Part shown: positions 1-10,492 of the stretch, one piece after another
How positions within the stretch are numbered: position 1 is the stretch's first letter
Layout of the letters: the number at the start of each line of letters is the position of its first letter
Made by a program: the position numbers and the translations under genes
The notes under the pieces: model-generated
Databases searched by the model: none
The model's input: the letters and a program-made list of their open reading frames with translations, nothing else
What the model was told of the DNA's origin: nothing
Assembly: GCF_022511585.1 (NCBI RefSeq)
Contig: NZ_JAKWBN010000003.1
Span: 310,001 to 374,000 of the forward strand
Source: Shimazuella soli
GTDB lineage: Bacteria > Bacillota > Bacilli > Thermoactinomycetales > Thermoactinomycetaceae
Length of the DNA: 64,000 nucleotides
Direction: 5' to 3'

Positions 1-2
1 AA

Positions 3-929
3 CAGCTCGGACAAGCTCAGAGCGAATTGAACCAGTTGAAGAAGGAAATCGCACCGATCGAAAAACAAATGGATCAATATGATACTCAGCTTCTACAACT
101 GAATAAAGACATCGCAGCAAATGAAAAGTTGTTAAAGCAGCAGCAAAAACAGTTAAATGCAAGAGTGATCCATCTCTATCAAAGCGGCGAAATGGGTTAT
201 ATGGGGCAATTGATTTCTGCCAAAACTTTTGGGGAATTTTTTGCTCGTGTAGAAGGTATTCGTCTCATCGTGAAGAATGATAGTAACTTGTTGACAGAGT
301 ACAAGCAAACAGCAAAGTCTATTGCGTATAAAAAGAAATCCATTGAGGTTTTACGAGCAAAGATTCAACCGCTTTTTGCAAAAGAAAAAGCCAAAATCGC
401 AGAAATCGAAAAGAAAACACAAGGAATCAGCAAAGAACTTGCTAATATTCAACATGATGAGGAAGTTACAGAAGCAGCTATTAAAGAGCAAGAGCGATTG
501 GAAAAATTAGCATCTCAGCAATATAGTGGGAATTTTGGCACCGGTGTATTGATGAAACCTGGAATTGGATCAATTACTTCAGGGTTTGGTTATCGTTGGG
601 GGAGACAACACAAAGGTATAGACATCGATGATAACAAGCCTGGTCCTGACGGTAAGAAAATTTTTGCAGCGGATGACGGAGTAGTTATTCTAACTAAATC
701 TGATCCTGATGGTTTTGGGTATTACATTGTGATCAAACATTCAGATGAGCTATCCACTTTATATGGTCATATGTATCGAAGCACTGTGCGTGTATCAGTC
801 GGAGAGCATGTCAAAAAAGGACAATGGATTGCTGATATCGGCAACAACGGACACTCTACTGGATCACACCTGCATTTTGAAGTACATAAAAATGGAGAAG
901 CAGTTGATCCGATGCCATACATATCTTAA
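3..929 (+). CDS. M23 peptidase with coiled coil, 5' truncated by window
   Basis: Murein hydrolase or hydrolase activator of the CwlO/EnvC type, expected to act outside the membrane on peptidoglycan. The frame is open to the window edge, so the start is missing; the first TTG in frame (27) is internal. The N-terminal half is charged, Q/K/E-rich coiled coil. The C-terminal third is an M23 (LytM) domain with the H-K-G-I-D metal motif near 613-627 and the H-L-H-F-E-V motif near 868-885, so both zinc-binding parts are present and it may be catalytic. A close paralogue follows after 26 bases. In B. subtilis this neighbourhood (ctpB, minJ) holds ftsEX, whose partner is the coiled-coil hydrolase CwlO; ftsEX may lie just upstream, which is inference. 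Confidence 0.85.
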   Translation, partial: QLGQAQSELNQLKKEIAPIEKQMDQYDTQLLQLNKDIAANEKLLKQQQKQLNARVIHLYQSGEMGYMGQLISAKTFGEFFARVEGIRLIVKNDSNLLTEYKQTAKSIAYKKKSIEVLRAKIQPLFAKEKAKIAEIEKKTQGISKELANIQHDEEVTEAAIKEQERLEKLASQQYSGNFGTGVLMKPGIGSITSGFGYRWGRQHKGIDIDDNKPGPDGKKIFAADDGVVILTKSDPDGFGYYIVIKHSDELSTLYGHMYRSTVRVSVGEHVKKGQWIADIGNNGHSTGSHLHFEVHKNGEAVDPMPYIS

Positions 930-955
930 TAGCTACATTCTGGGAGGACGTTGAG

Positions 956-2041
956 TTGCAAAGGACAAAGCGAATACTCACGGCTACGATAGCTGTTTTG
1001 GTTTGTGCCAGTATAATTGTAGGCAGCAGCACAGAAGTGGATGCCAAAACAACACGTGAAGAATTAATGCAAATCCGTAAAGATAAATTAAAAGTGATGG
1101 ATTCTATTGCGAGCGGAAATAAGACATTAGAAAAATATAATGCACAGATGGCAGCAAGTCAAAAAGCGATTGATGACGTTCAAGTACAAGTAGATAAGGT
1201 CGATGTTCTTAAAAAGCAAGCCGAACAAAAAGAAGAAGTCTATCAGAAAAAGTTTAATGAACGACTTCGCCAGTTGTATGAAAGAGGCGAAACAGGCTAC
1301 ATGTCTCAATTGCTTCAATCTAATAATTTTAGCGAGTTTTTGGTTCGATTTGAGATGGTTCGACTTTTAGCTCAACAAGATTATGCTTTATTAGAAGATA
1401 AGAAAAAAGCGACAGAACAGGTGCAAGTGCAGATTGATAAATTAAACCAACTGATTGCGAAACAGCAAAAAGAAGTAGATAAATCAAAAGATGCTTTTAA
1501 TAAAATGATGGCAGAAATAAACAAAAGCAAAGGAAAATTAAAAGAACTCCAAGGCATGGAAGATGCCAACGAGTCTGAATTAATCGATATCAATAAAGCA
1601 TTAATTAGCAGTGGAAAATTAAAATTCCCATATACCGGCCCATTACAAAGACCTATGGATTATCCTATTACATCTGGATTTAAATTTCGTTGGGGCAGGA
1701 TGCATGAAGGGGTTGACTTTGGAACACAAGGGAAAATAGGAATTCCATATAGAGCAGCAGCTGACGGGGTTGTAGTAGAAAGTCGTGTATCTTCTGGATA
1801 TGGATGGCTTATCACGATTTATCATGGTGAATATAACGGGCAGCCTTTCTATACGCGATATGCACATAGTTATCCTTATGAAGTAAAAGTAAAAGTAGGA
1901 CAAGAAGTAACCAAAGGAGAAATTATTTCTGCTGTTGGGAATAATGGACACTCTACAGGTCCTCACCTTCACTTTGAAGTGCGAATTGGTTATGGTGCAA
2001 AACCACCTGCGAAAGACCCAATGAAATATTTTGGTAGTTAA
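956..2041 (+). CDS. secreted coiled-coil M23 peptidase
   Basis: Second tandem murein hydrolase, 361 aa. The TTG start at 956 is set by GGGAGG at 942-947. Residues 1-31 look like a signal peptide (basic start, hydrophobic core, cut near V-D-A-K). Residues about 35-210 are coiled coil; the M23 domain covers about 235-361 with H-E-G-V-D and H-S-T-G-P-H-L-H-F-E-V. It aligns along its length with the upstream gene, including the shared Y-x-x-G-E-x-G-Y-M segment of the coiled coil, so the pair arose by duplication. Such proteins cut peptide crosslinks and are often gated by FtsEX through the coiled coil (family knowledge). A strong terminator closes the unit. Confidence 0.9.
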   Translation: MQRTKRILTATIAVLVCASIIVGSSTEVDAKTTREELMQIRKDKLKVMDSIASGNKTLEKYNAQMAASQKAIDDVQVQVDKVDVLKKQAEQKEEVYQKKFNERLRQLYERGETGYMSQLLQSNNFSEFLVRFEMVRLLAQQDYALLEDKKKATEQVQVQIDKLNQLIAKQQKEVDKSKDAFNKMMAEINKSKGKLKELQGMEDANESELIDINKALISSGKLKFPYTGPLQRPMDYPITSGFKFRWGRMHEGVDFGTQGKIGIPYRAAADGVVVESRVSSGYGWLITIYHGEYNGQPFYTRYAHSYPYEVKVKVGQEVTKGEIISAVGNNGHSTGPHLHFEVRIGYGAKPPAKDPMKYFGS

Positions 2042-2061
2042 TCCATTTGGTATATAGCATG

Positions 2062-2118
2062 GAAGAAGGACATCCGGTAACGCTTTCGCAGCGTGAAAGA
2101 TGTCCTTCTTCTATTTCT
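2062..2118 (+). terminator. rho-independent terminator after M23 pair
   Basis: The 13-bp arms GAAGAAGGACATC (2062-2074) and GATGTCCTTCTTC (2099-2111) are perfect complements. The loop holds a small second hairpin (cgctttcgcagcg). A T-rich tail follows. Confidence 0.8.
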
Positions 2119-2237
2119 CAAACGATAGGAATATGTTAGAGTAGAACCAAAATGGACGGGCATCATGGAGGGCTCCGTTTTCGTGTTACATCATAGAGAG
2201 ACTGGATCACGTTGTTGATGAAGAAAGGGCTGGAGAT

Positions 2238-3683
2238 ATGACTTTTCGTAGTAGAACAGTTGCGCTTATGGTGATAGCAGCTATGGCTCTAGGCAGTTTG
2301 CTAACTTCCTTGTTTTTTATGGGACAGGAAACAAGCAACTTACCTAATCAAGTTTCAAGCGAATCAAAAGAATATAAAGCATATGAAGAAAAACTGAAAA
2401 AGACTTATGATACTATTCGAAGCAGTTATGTGAGGAATATTTCGGACCAAGCTCTAATGGATGGTGCTCTGCGTGGCATGATTGCAGCTTTAGGTGATCC
2501 ACATTCTGAGTATATGAATCCTCAAGAGGCAAAACAATTTCTTTCCTCCATTATGAATTCCTCTTTTTCCGGAATAGGTGCTGGCGTAGTGATAAAGGAC
2601 GGACAAGTGACGATCGAATCAATTGTAAAGGATTCACCAGCGGAACATGCAGGGTTGCAGGTAAATGATCAAATTCGCAAAGTGGATGGAAAAAGTATCG
2701 TTGGACTTAAACTAAATGAAGCAGTAGCCAAGATTAGGGGTCCAAAAGGAACCAAAGTTACATTGGAAGTAGTCCGAGGGGGAGGGGCACCTTTTACAGT
2801 AACTGCGATCAGAAAAGATATTCCACAACAAACGGTTAGCAATAAAATGTTGGATAATAAGATTGGATACATTGGTATTTCTCAGTTTTCGCAGACAACC
2901 GATAAAGAATTTTTCACTTCTATCTCACAGTTAGAGAAGCAGAAAATGAAAGGTCTTGTTATTGATCTGCGCGGCAATCCAGGCGGATTGTTAAAGGTAG
3001 TAGTGAATATGTGTCAGCAGTTGCTACCTGAAGGCAAAATTATCGTTAGTACACAAGATAAAGCAGGAAACAAAGAAGTATATCGTGCAAAAGGAACTCA
3101 GGTAAAATCGTATCCCATCACAATATTGGTAGATGGAAGTAGTGCTAGTGCAGCAGAGATCATGGCCGCCGCTTTTCAACAGTCAGGTAAGTATACGGTG
3201 ATCGGTCAGAAAACATATGGAAAAGGTAGTGTTCAATCCAGTATTGAATATTCCGATGGCAGTAACTTAAAACTGACGATCGCAAAATGGTTGACACCCA
3301 ATGGTACATGGATCGATCAACATGGTGGAACAAAAGGACTGTCTCCAAATATCGAAGTTGCTCCATTTGCTTTTACACAAGCGAATTTACCAGAAGGAAA
3401 ACAAACCTGGAAGCCTGATAGTAATTCTACTGATGTGAAAAATATGCAGTTAATTTTAGATGCGCTTGGTTTTAAACCGGGTAGAACCGATGGCTACTTT
3501 GATACAGCTACAGAGGCAGCATTGAAAAACTTCCAAAAGTCCAATAATATTCCAGAAAATGGAGAGTTGGATGCACAGACAGCAAAATTTTTGGGAATTG
3601 CATATCAAAGTTTATTGCGAGATCCAAAGAATGATAAACAATTACAGACTGCTATCCAATTTTTGGCTCATATTAGTGAATAA
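2238..3683 (+). CDS. ctpB: S41 C-terminal processing peptidase (CtpB-like)
   Basis: Serine protease of the S41 family, 481 aa, membrane-anchored with its active part outside. Residues 8-30 form an uncleaved signal or anchor. A PDZ domain spans about 110-190 (S-G-I-G-A-G-V-V, then D-x-I-x-x-V-D-G). The protease core has S-S-A-S-A-A-E at 301-307 and T-Y-G-K-G around Lys329; the Ser304/Lys329 spacing of 25 equals that known for B. subtilis CtpB. A peptidoglycan-binding domain (about 395-455) ends the protein. In B. subtilis CtpB cleaves SpoIVFA during sporulation and lies beside minJ, as here. The symbol rests on family plus synteny; another S41 role is possible. Confidence 0.85.
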   Translation: MTFRSRTVALMVIAAMALGSLLTSLFFMGQETSNLPNQVSSESKEYKAYEEKLKKTYDTIRSSYVRNISDQALMDGALRGMIAALGDPHSEYMNPQEAKQFLSSIMNSSFSGIGAGVVIKDGQVTIESIVKDSPAEHAGLQVNDQIRKVDGKSIVGLKLNEAVAKIRGPKGTKVTLEVVRGGGAPFTVTAIRKDIPQQTVSNKMLDNKIGYIGISQFSQTTDKEFFTSISQLEKQKMKGLVIDLRGNPGGLLKVVVNMCQQLLPEGKIIVSTQDKAGNKEVYRAKGTQVKSYPITILVDGSSASAAEIMAAAFQQSGKYTVIGQKTYGKGSVQSSIEYSDGSNLKLTIAKWLTPNGTWIDQHGGTKGLSPNIEVAPFAFTQANLPEGKQTWKPDSNSTDVKNMQLILDALGFKPGRTDGYFDTATEAALKNFQKSNNIPENGELDAQTAKFLGIAYQSLLRDPKNDKQLQTAIQFLAHISE

Positions 3684-3719
3684 ATAGTGAACTCAAAGGA
3701 ATATTTGGTACTTATGTCG

Positions 3720-3762
3720 AAAACCCTCTCTAGTAGATGTTTGCACTGGAGGGGGTTCCTTT
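3720..3762 (+). promoter_or_regulatory. hairpin enclosing the minJ ribosome binding site
   Basis: AACCCTCTCT near 3722-3731 can pair fully, with two G-U pairs, to GGAGGGGGTT at 3748-3757. The 3' arm is the Shine-Dalgarno of the next gene (GGAGGGGG 3748-3755). The short T-rich stretch after it could also make this a weak terminator for ctpB. Confidence 0.4.
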
Positions 3763-4859
3763 TGCATCTAGGGTTTATGAAAACTTGGATATTTCTATGG
3801 ACAGAGCCACTATGGATTATTGCATTGTTACTTCCTATCCTATTTACGATTTATACCAACCTCTTAGAGCGAAAGCATTTTGGTCACATTGTAGAAGCAC
3901 CGTTACCAACCATTTTCCGAACGTGTTGTTATGGTTTATTGACGGGATTAGCACTCTCATTGGCATTATCTTCCTTTATGTTTGATATAAATAAAGACGA
4001 GCTATTTTTGGTTTGGATTATGACGATTTCTTTTGCTGTATTTCGTCGGCGTTTTGCCTGTATTGCATACTCTGTGGGGTTTATTTCCTTGCTTCATTTA
4101 GCCCTGCCTTATATGCATATAACGGTCTTACCAATCGGACTAGTAAAGTGGTATTACGTAGTCGAGCATTTTTCTGTGATGAATTGGTTGTATATCGTTG
4201 GTTTCGCCCATTTCTTAGAATGGATTTTAATTCGAGCAGAAGGTTCTAATTCCAGTACACCAGTCCGGCTTGATCATATATCTGGAAAGAGTGTACCTGG
4301 TTATCTGCTTGCCAAAACTTGGCCTATTTCCTTGGTTGCTTTTACTCCAGCAGGATGGCTGCCTTTGCCTATCATGATGGGATTTGCCAGCAAGACTTGT
4401 TCGAAACCTCTCAAACAAAAAAAGAGGCTTATTTCCACGCTTACACTGTTATATGCAGGTGTGTTGTCCATTATTGTGTGGTTAGGAACATTTCAAAAGG
4501 AGTGGATATGGGCAGCTGCTGTTTTTGCGTTGTTCGGTCATGAAGTAATGTATCTTTGGAGCCGATTTATGGAACGACGTAAAGTACCCCTGTTCGTCTC
4601 CGATGAAAAAGGGCTAAAGGTACTAGCCGTTCTTCCGCAAACTCCTGCTGCTGTATTAGGAATCAAGACAGGAGATATTATCCACCGTTTAAATGGGGTG
4701 CGTATTCAGACAGCAGAAGATTTGGAACAAGCTGTTTCACTCTCCTCTTTTTGTAAGTTAGAAGTATTAGATGAACAACAGGACAGCCACTTTCTTCAAC
4801 GGGCAATTTATGAGAAAGACCCTAAACACTTGGGAATAGTTGGAGCTGATCCCTTGTAG
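3762..4859 (+). CDS. minJ: MinJ-like polytopic protein with PDZ domain
   Basis: Multi-pass membrane protein with a C-terminal PDZ domain, matching the plan of MinJ (YvjD/SwrAB), which bridges DivIVA and MinD and places division and swarming functions (knowledge of B. subtilis). The TTG start at 3762 lies 6 bases after GGAGGGGG and gives 365 aa; a longer GTG start at 3687 has no site. Hydrophobic stretches form about six to eight helices through residue ~285; the PDZ part has G-L-K-V-L-A-V-L-P and G-I-K-x-G-D-I-I-x-x-L-N-G. Sequence conservation of MinJ is low, so the name relies on topology and on its place between ctpB and uvrB. Confidence 0.75.
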   Translation: MHLGFMKTWIFLWTEPLWIIALLLPILFTIYTNLLERKHFGHIVEAPLPTIFRTCCYGLLTGLALSLALSSFMFDINKDELFLVWIMTISFAVFRRRFACIAYSVGFISLLHLALPYMHITVLPIGLVKWYYVVEHFSVMNWLYIVGFAHFLEWILIRAEGSNSSTPVRLDHISGKSVPGYLLAKTWPISLVAFTPAGWLPLPIMMGFASKTCSKPLKQKKRLISTLTLLYAGVLSIIVWLGTFQKEWIWAAAVFALFGHEVMYLWSRFMERRKVPLFVSDEKGLKVLAVLPQTPAAVLGIKTGDIIHRLNGVRIQTAEDLEQAVSLSSFCKLEVLDEQQDSHFLQRAIYEKDPKHLGIVGADPL

Positions 4860-4882
4860 AGAATATGTAGTTTAATGATTTA

Positions 4883-4918
4883 GAAAAGGGTACCGATAAA
4901 CGGCACCCTTTTTTATTT
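4883..4918 (+). terminator. terminator after minJ
   Basis: AAAAGGGTACCG and CGGCACCCTTTT form a stem with one mismatch around ATAAA, followed by a T run. The remaining bases up to 5047 show no coding signal. Confidence 0.85.
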
Positions 4919-5047
4919 CGTTACACTGTGAGGTCATCTGGAAGACTGTTCAGAACAAAATGGATAGTAAACACTTTACCATTTAAGAGTTTTACTCGTC
5001 ACACCGTAAGATATTAGGGATGTGGTTTCAACCGAGAGATTCATATC

Positions 5048-5087
5048 GGAACGAATGTTTCGCTTGACACCGAAAGTATGCTATAAT
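5048..5087 (+). promoter_or_regulatory. SOS box and extended -10 promoter of uvrBA
   Basis: GGAACGAATGTTTC at 5048-5061 fits the Gram-positive LexA (DinR) box CGAAC-RNRY-GTTYG at 12 of 14 positions. It sits over the -35 region of an extended -10 (TG at 5079-5080, TATAAT at 5082-5087). The TTGACA at 5064 is only 12 bases from the -10, too close to be its -35. Confidence 0.75.
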
Positions 5088-5158
5088 GGTGGATGCTGTG
5101 AATAAGAGATAATGGATTTATATAGATGTTGAATTGCAGGAATAGGACGGTGAGAAGC

Positions 5159-7147
5159 GTGGAAAAGCTTTTTCAGTTGGTGTCTGAATTTGAGCCTAGT
5201 GGAGATCAACCAAAAGCAATTGAAGCCTTAACAGCAGGAATAAAAGAAGGAAAAAAACAACAGACCTTGTTAGGGGCTACAGGTACAGGTAAGACATTTA
5301 CTATTGCATCGACTATTGCAAATGTGAATAAACCCACCCTTGTGATCGCTCACAATAAAACATTAGCAGCACAGTTATGTGGGGAATTAAAAGAATTGTT
5401 CCCTCATAATGCAGTTGAATATTTTGTCAGTTACTATGACTACTATCAACCAGAAGCATATATCCCTCAAACTGATACTTTTATCGAAAAAGATTCTTCC
5501 ATTAACGATGAGATAGATAAACTACGGCACTCAGCGACAAGCGCATTAATCGAACGAAAAGATGTGATTATCGTTGCTAGTGTCTCTTGTATTTATGGGC
5601 TTGGTTCGCCGATTGAGTATCGTGATTTGGTGCTGTCTCTGCGTGTTGGAATGGAAAAAGAACGAAATGAAGTTCTTCGTAAATTAGTTGATATTCAGTA
5701 CCAAAGAAATGATATTAACTTTACTCGTGGTACATTTCGCGTGCGTGGAGATGTAATCGAGATTTTCCCTGTTTCAAGAAGTGAACAAGCAGTCCGAGTA
5801 GAGTTTTTTGGTGATGAGATTGAACGAATCAGAGAAATCGATGTGGTGACTGGAGAAATCATCGGAGAGCGGGAACATGTCGCTGTTTTTCCAGCTTCTC
5901 ACTATGTCACCCGTGGGGCAGTCATGGAAAGAGCCCTGAAAACGATTGAAGCAGAACTAGAAGAACAGTTGGCTTTCTTTAAACAAGAAGGGAAGCTTTT
6001 AGAAGCACAGCGCCTAGAACAACGCACACGATATGACATGGAAATGATGCGTGAAATTGGATTTTGTTCAGGAATTGAAAATTATTCTAGGCACCTGATC
6101 GGTACGGAACCCGGCCAGCCGCCATATACGTTGATCGATTATTTCCCTGATGATTTTTTGATCGTGGTAGATGAGTCCCATGTATCGATCCCACAAATTG
6201 GTGCGATGTTTAATGGAGACCAAGCTCGTAAAAATATGCTGGTAGAACACGGTTTTCGTCTACCTTCTGCTCGAGATAACCGGCCGCTCAAATTTGAAGA
6301 ATTTGAAAGTAAGATTAATCAAATCTTGTTTGTATCCGCGACACCAGGGCCATATGAGTTAGAAAAAACTCCAGAGATGGTAGAGCAAATTATCCGGCCG
6401 ACTGGTTTGCTTGATCCAAAAATTTATATTCGTCCTATCAAAGGTCAAATTGATGATTTGATCGGGGAGATAAATAAACGTGTGGATCAGGACGAACGTG
6501 TTTTGGTTACGACCTTGACGAAGAAAATGGCGGAAGATTTAACAGACTACTTCAAAGAAATAGGGATTCGAGTTCGTTATTTACATGCAGATATCAAGAC
6601 GATTGAACGGATGGAAATTTTGCGTGATCTTCGTTTGGGTGAGTTTGATGTTCTCATTGGAATCAATCTTCTTCGTGAAGGACTTGATCTTCCTGAGGTT
6701 TCCTTGGTTGCTATCCTCGATGCGGATAAAGAAGGTTTCTTACGTGCAGAGCGTTCGCTGATTCAGACTATCGGCCGTGCCGCACGTAACGCTCATGGTG
6801 AAGTTATTATGTATGCAGATAAGATAACCAACTCCATGCAAAAAGCGATCGAAGAGACAGAGCGTCGCCGTACCATTCAAATTGCGCACAATGAGAAACA
6901 CGGAATTACACCGATGACGATTCAGAAGAAAGTCCGCCAAGTAATCGAAGCGACAACAAAAGTTGCAGAAGAGAAGGCAACCTATACAACAGACCGCAGT
7001 GGCAAGAAGATGACTAAGAAAGAACGTCAATTACTCCTAGAGAAGATGGAAAAGGAAATGAAACAAGCGGCCAAAGATTTGCAGTTTGAACGTGCAGCGG
7101 AATTACGAGATATTCTTTTAGAGTTAAAAGCAGAAAGTGGGGACTAA
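5159..7147 (+). CDS. uvrB: excinuclease ABC subunit B
   Basis: Damage-verification helicase of nucleotide excision repair; works with UvrA and UvrC. GTG at 5159 gives 662 aa, close to the usual ~660; GTG 5150 and ATG 5126 are also in frame but add residues before the conserved F-Q-L-V-S-x-F-x-P-x-G-D-Q-P. Visible: Walker A G-A-T-G-T-G-K-T, the beta-hairpin [14 protein letters not shown], helicase motif Q-T-I-G-R-A-A-R-N, and a C-terminal UVR motif ([13 protein letters not shown]). It is first in a two-gene operon with uvrA, under the LexA-type box upstream. Confidence 0.97.
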   Translation: MEKLFQLVSEFEPSGDQPKAIEALTAGIKEGKKQQTLLGATGTGKTFTIASTIANVNKPTLVIAHNKTLAAQLCGELKELFPHNAVEYFVSYYDYYQPEAYIPQTDTFIEKDSSINDEIDKLRHSATSALIERKDVIIVASVSCIYGLGSPIEYRDLVLSLRVGMEKERNEVLRKLVDIQYQRNDINFTRGTFRVRGDVIEIFPVSRSEQAVRVEFFGDEIERIREIDVVTGEIIGEREHVAVFPASHYVTRGAVMERALKTIEAELEEQLAFFKQEGKLLEAQRLEQRTRYDMEMMREIGFCSGIENYSRHLIGTEPGQPPYTLIDYFPDDFLIVVDESHVSIPQIGAMFNGDQARKNMLVEHGFRLPSARDNRPLKFEEFESKINQILFVSATPGPYELEKTPEMVEQIIRPTGLLDPKIYIRPIKGQIDDLIGEINKRVDQDERVLVTTLTKKMAEDLTDYFKEIGIRVRYLHADIKTIERMEILRDLRLGEFDVLIGINLLREGLDLPEVSLVAILDADKEGFLRAERSLIQTIGRAARNAHGEVIMYADKITNSMQKAIEETERRRTIQIAHNEKHGITPMTIQKKVRQVIEATTKVAEEKATYTTDRSGKKMTKKERQLLLEKMEKEMKQAAKDLQFERAAELRDILLELKAESGD

Positions 7148-7150
7148 CGG

Positions 7151-10009
7151 TTGGCGATTGAAAATATTGAGATACGAGGAGCACGTGTCCATAATTTAAA
7201 GGATATAGATGTTACCATCCCTCGCGATAAATTGGTAGTGATCACAGGTCTTAGTGGTTCCGGTAAATCTTCCCTTGCTTTTGATACCATCTATGCAGAA
7301 GGGCAGAGGAGATATGTGGAGTCTTTATCTGCGTATGCCAGACAGTTTTTAGGGCAGATGGACAAACCTGATGTGGATAGTATTGAAGGTTTGTCTCCTG
7401 CAATCTCCATCGACCAAAAGACAACAAGCCGCAATCCACGTTCTACTGTTGGTACCGTTACGGAAATTTATGATTATATACGTTTGTTGTTTGCACGTAT
7501 TGGACGAGCTTATTGTCCGCGTCATGGAATCGAAATCACGTCCCAGACTACCCCGCAAATGGTAGATCATATCTTGGCTTTACCTGAGAAAACGAGGATA
7601 CAAATTCTTGCTCCCATCGTGAAAGGCAAAAAAGGAGAACACGAAAAAATATTAGCAGATATTCAAAAGCAAGGATTTGTAAGGGTTCGGATTGACGGAG
7701 AAATACAAGAAGTAACAGAAGTAGAAAAACTGGAGAAAAATAAAAAACATACGATTGAGGTCATTGTCGACCGTATTGTGATCAAAGAAGGAATCACTTC
7801 CCGTCTTACGGATTCAGTAGAAATGGCATTGCGTCTGTCAGATGGGGAAGTTCTTGTCGATGTCATCGATGGAGAAGAAATGTTATTCAGTCAAAATCTT
7901 GCTTGTCCAGAGTGCGGTTATAGTATTCCTGAGCTCACTCCTCGTATGTTTTCTTTTAATAGCCCATTTGGTGCATGTCCAACGTGCGATGGGCTCGGAA
8001 ACCGAATGGAAATAGATCCGACATTAGTGATTGCAAATCCAAAGCTGTCTATCAACAAAGGGGTAATCGAACCGTGGGCTAGTTCGTCTAGTAACTACTA
8101 CAACCAGCTGTTAGATGCTGTTTGTAAACATTTTGGAATTAGTAAGACAAAAGCATTTGAGAAACTTCCAGAAGAACAACAAAATATCATTTTATTTGGC
8201 TCCAAAGAGAGATTTCGTTTTCAATACACCAATGATATGGGCTTTTCCCGTGATACACATACAATGTTTGAGGGTGTAGTAAATAATTTAACTCGTCGAC
8301 ATCGAGAAACTGCATCTGACATGGTACGTGAGCAATTGGAAGGTTATATGAGTACGAAACCTTGTCCGACTTGCAGAGGGGCAAGGGTAAAAGAAGAGAT
8401 GCTGCATGTACTGATTGGCGGTCAAAATATAGATTATGTGACGAGTTTGACGATTGCTGAATCACTCACATTCTTTGAGACTCTCGAGCTGACAGAGAAA
8501 GAGAGACAAATTGCTAGATTGGTGTTAAAAGAAATCGAGAGTAGACTTGGATTTCTGTCCAATGTCGGGTTGGATTATCTCACCTTAAGTCGGTCCGCCG
8601 GAACTTTATCAGGGGGAGAAGCACAGCGTATCCGGCTTGCTACTCAAATCGGGTCTAGTTTAATGGGTGTTCTTTATATTTTAGACGAACCAAGTATCGG
8701 ACTTCATCAGAGAGACAATAGCCGTTTGATCACCACGTTAGAGCAAATGAGAAATATCGGAAATACATTGATTGTGGTAGAACACGATGAAGATACGATG
8801 ATGAGTGCTGATTATATTTTGGATATTGGTCCGGGTGCAGGCGTTCATGGCGGACAAGTAATAGCAGCTGGTACTCCAAAAGAGATCATGGAAAATCCAG
8901 ATTCTCTTACTGGTAACTATTTGAGCGGTCGAAAATTTATCCCATTACCAGAAAAAAGACGAGAAGCGACAGATAAGTGGATAAAAGTGGTTGGAGCATC
9001 CGAAAATAATTTACGGGATGTTTCTGCATCTTTTCCAATTGGACTTCTAACCTGTATAACAGGTGTTTCGGGGTCTGGGAAGAGTACATTGATCAACGAA
9101 ATTTTACTAAAATCGTTATCGAAGCAGCTAAATCGTGCCAAAACAGTACCTGGAAAACATAAAAAAATCGACGGTATCGAACACCTCGATAAAGTGATCA
9201 GTATTGACCAATCTCCCATTGGACGTACTCCTCGAAGTAATCCTGCAACTTACACGGGTGTGTTTGACGATATTCGTGATGTCTTTGCTTCGACAACAGA
9301 GGCAAAAGTACGCGGTTATCTCAAAGGTCGTTTTAGTTTCAATGTCAAAGGCGGACGTTGTGAGGCTTGTCGTGGGGATGGGATTATCAAGATTGAGATG
9401 CACTTTTTACCAGATGTCTACGTACCTTGTGAAGAGTGCAAAGGAAAAAGATATAACCGTGACACTTTAGAGATTCGCTACAAAGGGAAAAACGTTGCGG
9501 ATGTACTAAGTATGACAGTAGAAGATGCGGTAGAGTTTTTTGCTAACATCCCAAAAATCAAACGAAAACTCCAAACACTTTTGGATGTAGGCTTGGGATA
9601 TGTCCAACTAGGCCAGCCTGCAACGACGTTATCTGGTGGAGAAGCCCAAAGAGTAAAATTAGCTTCAGAATTACACAAACGGAGCACAGGGCGGACTTGT
9701 TATGTGTTAGACGAACCGACGACAGGACTTCATGTTCATGATATTGCTCGACTGCTCACTGTTTTGCAAAGACTTGCGGATAATGGAGACACCGTTCTTG
9801 TCATTGAGCATAATTTAGATGTAATTAAAACGGCTGATTATATCGTGGATTTAGGTCCTGAAGGCGGCAAAGGTGGAGGAACCATTGTGGCGACAGGTAC
9901 ACCTGAAGAGGTGGCAAAGAAAAAAGGTTCTTACACAGGCGAATACTTAGCTCCGATCCTTAAAAGAGATCAAAAACGCTTGAAACAAGCTGTAACAGTA
10001 GGGAATTAG
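7151..10009 (+). CDS. uvrA: excinuclease ABC subunit A
   Basis: DNA damage sensor ATPase of excision repair, 952 aa (usual length). Two ABC modules: Walker A G-L-S-G-S-G-K-S (first) and G-V-S-G-S-G-K-S (second), two L-S-G-G-E-A-Q-R signatures. Zinc-binding pairs C-P-E-C/C-P-T-C in the first half and C-E-A-C/C-E-E-C in the second. The TTG start at 7151 lies three bases after the uvrB stop, so the two are co-transcribed and probably coupled. Nothing unusual seen. Confidence 0.97.
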   Translation: MAIENIEIRGARVHNLKDIDVTIPRDKLVVITGLSGSGKSSLAFDTIYAEGQRRYVESLSAYARQFLGQMDKPDVDSIEGLSPAISIDQKTTSRNPRSTVGTVTEIYDYIRLLFARIGRAYCPRHGIEITSQTTPQMVDHILALPEKTRIQILAPIVKGKKGEHEKILADIQKQGFVRVRIDGEIQEVTEVEKLEKNKKHTIEVIVDRIVIKEGITSRLTDSVEMALRLSDGEVLVDVIDGEEMLFSQNLACPECGYSIPELTPRMFSFNSPFGACPTCDGLGNRMEIDPTLVIANPKLSINKGVIEPWASSSSNYYNQLLDAVCKHFGISKTKAFEKLPEEQQNIILFGSKERFRFQYTNDMGFSRDTHTMFEGVVNNLTRRHRETASDMVREQLEGYMSTKPCPTCRGARVKEEMLHVLIGGQNIDYVTSLTIAESLTFFETLELTEKERQIARLVLKEIESRLGFLSNVGLDYLTLSRSAGTLSGGEAQRIRLATQIGSSLMGVLYILDEPSIGLHQRDNSRLITTLEQMRNIGNTLIVVEHDEDTMMSADYILDIGPGAGVHGGQVIAAGTPKEIMENPDSLTGNYLSGRKFIPLPEKRREATDKWIKVVGASENNLRDVSASFPIGLLTCITGVSGSGKSTLINEILLKSLSKQLNRAKTVPGKHKKIDGIEHLDKVISIDQSPIGRTPRSNPATYTGVFDDIRDVFASTTEAKVRGYLKGRFSFNVKGGRCEACRGDGIIKIEMHFLPDVYVPCEECKGKRYNRDTLEIRYKGKNVADVLSMTVEDAVEFFANIPKIKRKLQTLLDVGLGYVQLGQPATTLSGGEAQRVKLASELHKRSTGRTCYVLDEPTTGLHVHDIARLLTVLQRLADNGDTVLVIEHNLDVIKTADYIVDLGPEGGKGGGTIVATGTPEEVAKKKGSYTGEYLAPILKRDQKRLKQAVTVGN

Positions 10010-10018
10010 TCTGAAGTG

Positions 10019-10048
10019 CGCCATAGCGATCTTGCTATGGTCTCTTTT
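10019..10048 (+). terminator. terminator after uvrA
   Basis: CCATAGC / GCTATGG (10021-10040) around a six-base loop, then TCTCTTTT. Confidence 0.75.
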
Positions 10049-10112
10049 AATCCTTTTCGTTGCTTGAGACTACTGATGAACATCGATATACTTTTATTGA
10101 GAGGAGAGGTGA

Positions 10113-10439
10113 ATGATGCGTTGGATTTTAGGAATTGTTATAAATGCAGTCATTGTGTTTTTGATTGCGAATTACTTACCTGGAGTACATGTTGATTCTT
10201 GGAGCACGGCATTTTGGATTGCAATTTTGTTAGCGGTCATCAATATCCTCATCTGGCCAATCAAATGGCTTTTATCACTTGTAACACTTGGTCTATTTGG
10301 TTTAATTATTAACATCGCATTATTTTGGGGTCTTAGTTTCTTTGTAAATGGATTTACTATTGATGGGTTTGTACCTGCGGTTCTCGGAGGATTGATATTG
10401 ACAGTGGCATCATCCATTGCCAGAGGAATTTTAAAATAA
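10113..10439 (+). CDS. phage holin family (YvlD-like) membrane protein
   Basis: Small protein of 108 aa with four hydrophobic helices (about 5-22, 30-48, 52-72, 85-103) separated by short polar turns (P-I-K-W). This is the layout of the 4-TM 'phage holin family 4' set that includes B. subtilis YvlD, which also lies near uvrBA. Family members are chromosomal and no phage genes are nearby, so holin activity should not be assumed. The start has GAGAGGAGAGGTG directly upstream; a terminator follows. Confidence 0.8.
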   Translation: MMRWILGIVINAVIVFLIANYLPGVHVDSWSTAFWIAILLAVINILIWPIKWLLSLVTLGLFGLIINIALFWGLSFFVNGFTIDGFVPAVLGGLILTVASSIARGILK

Positions 10440-10454
10440 GCTTTGAAAAGTGCG

Positions 10455-10489
10455 GCACACTCCCTCTTGCATAGGGGAGTGTGCTTTTT
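10455..10489 (+). terminator. strong terminator after yvlD-like gene
   Basis: GCACACTCCC and GGGGAGTGTGC form a long stem around tcttgcata, with TTTTT after it. It ends just before the stop of the opposing MATE gene. Confidence 0.85.
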
Positions 10490-10492
10490 GAT

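Noticed and set aside
5064-5069. TTGACA as the -35 of uvrB
   Set aside because: Only 12 bases from TATAAT; the extended TG-n-TATAAT explains the promoter better.
10113-10439. Prophage holin
   Set aside because: The protein is of the holin-like 4-TM group but stands in a conserved chromosomal place with no lysin or phage genes.
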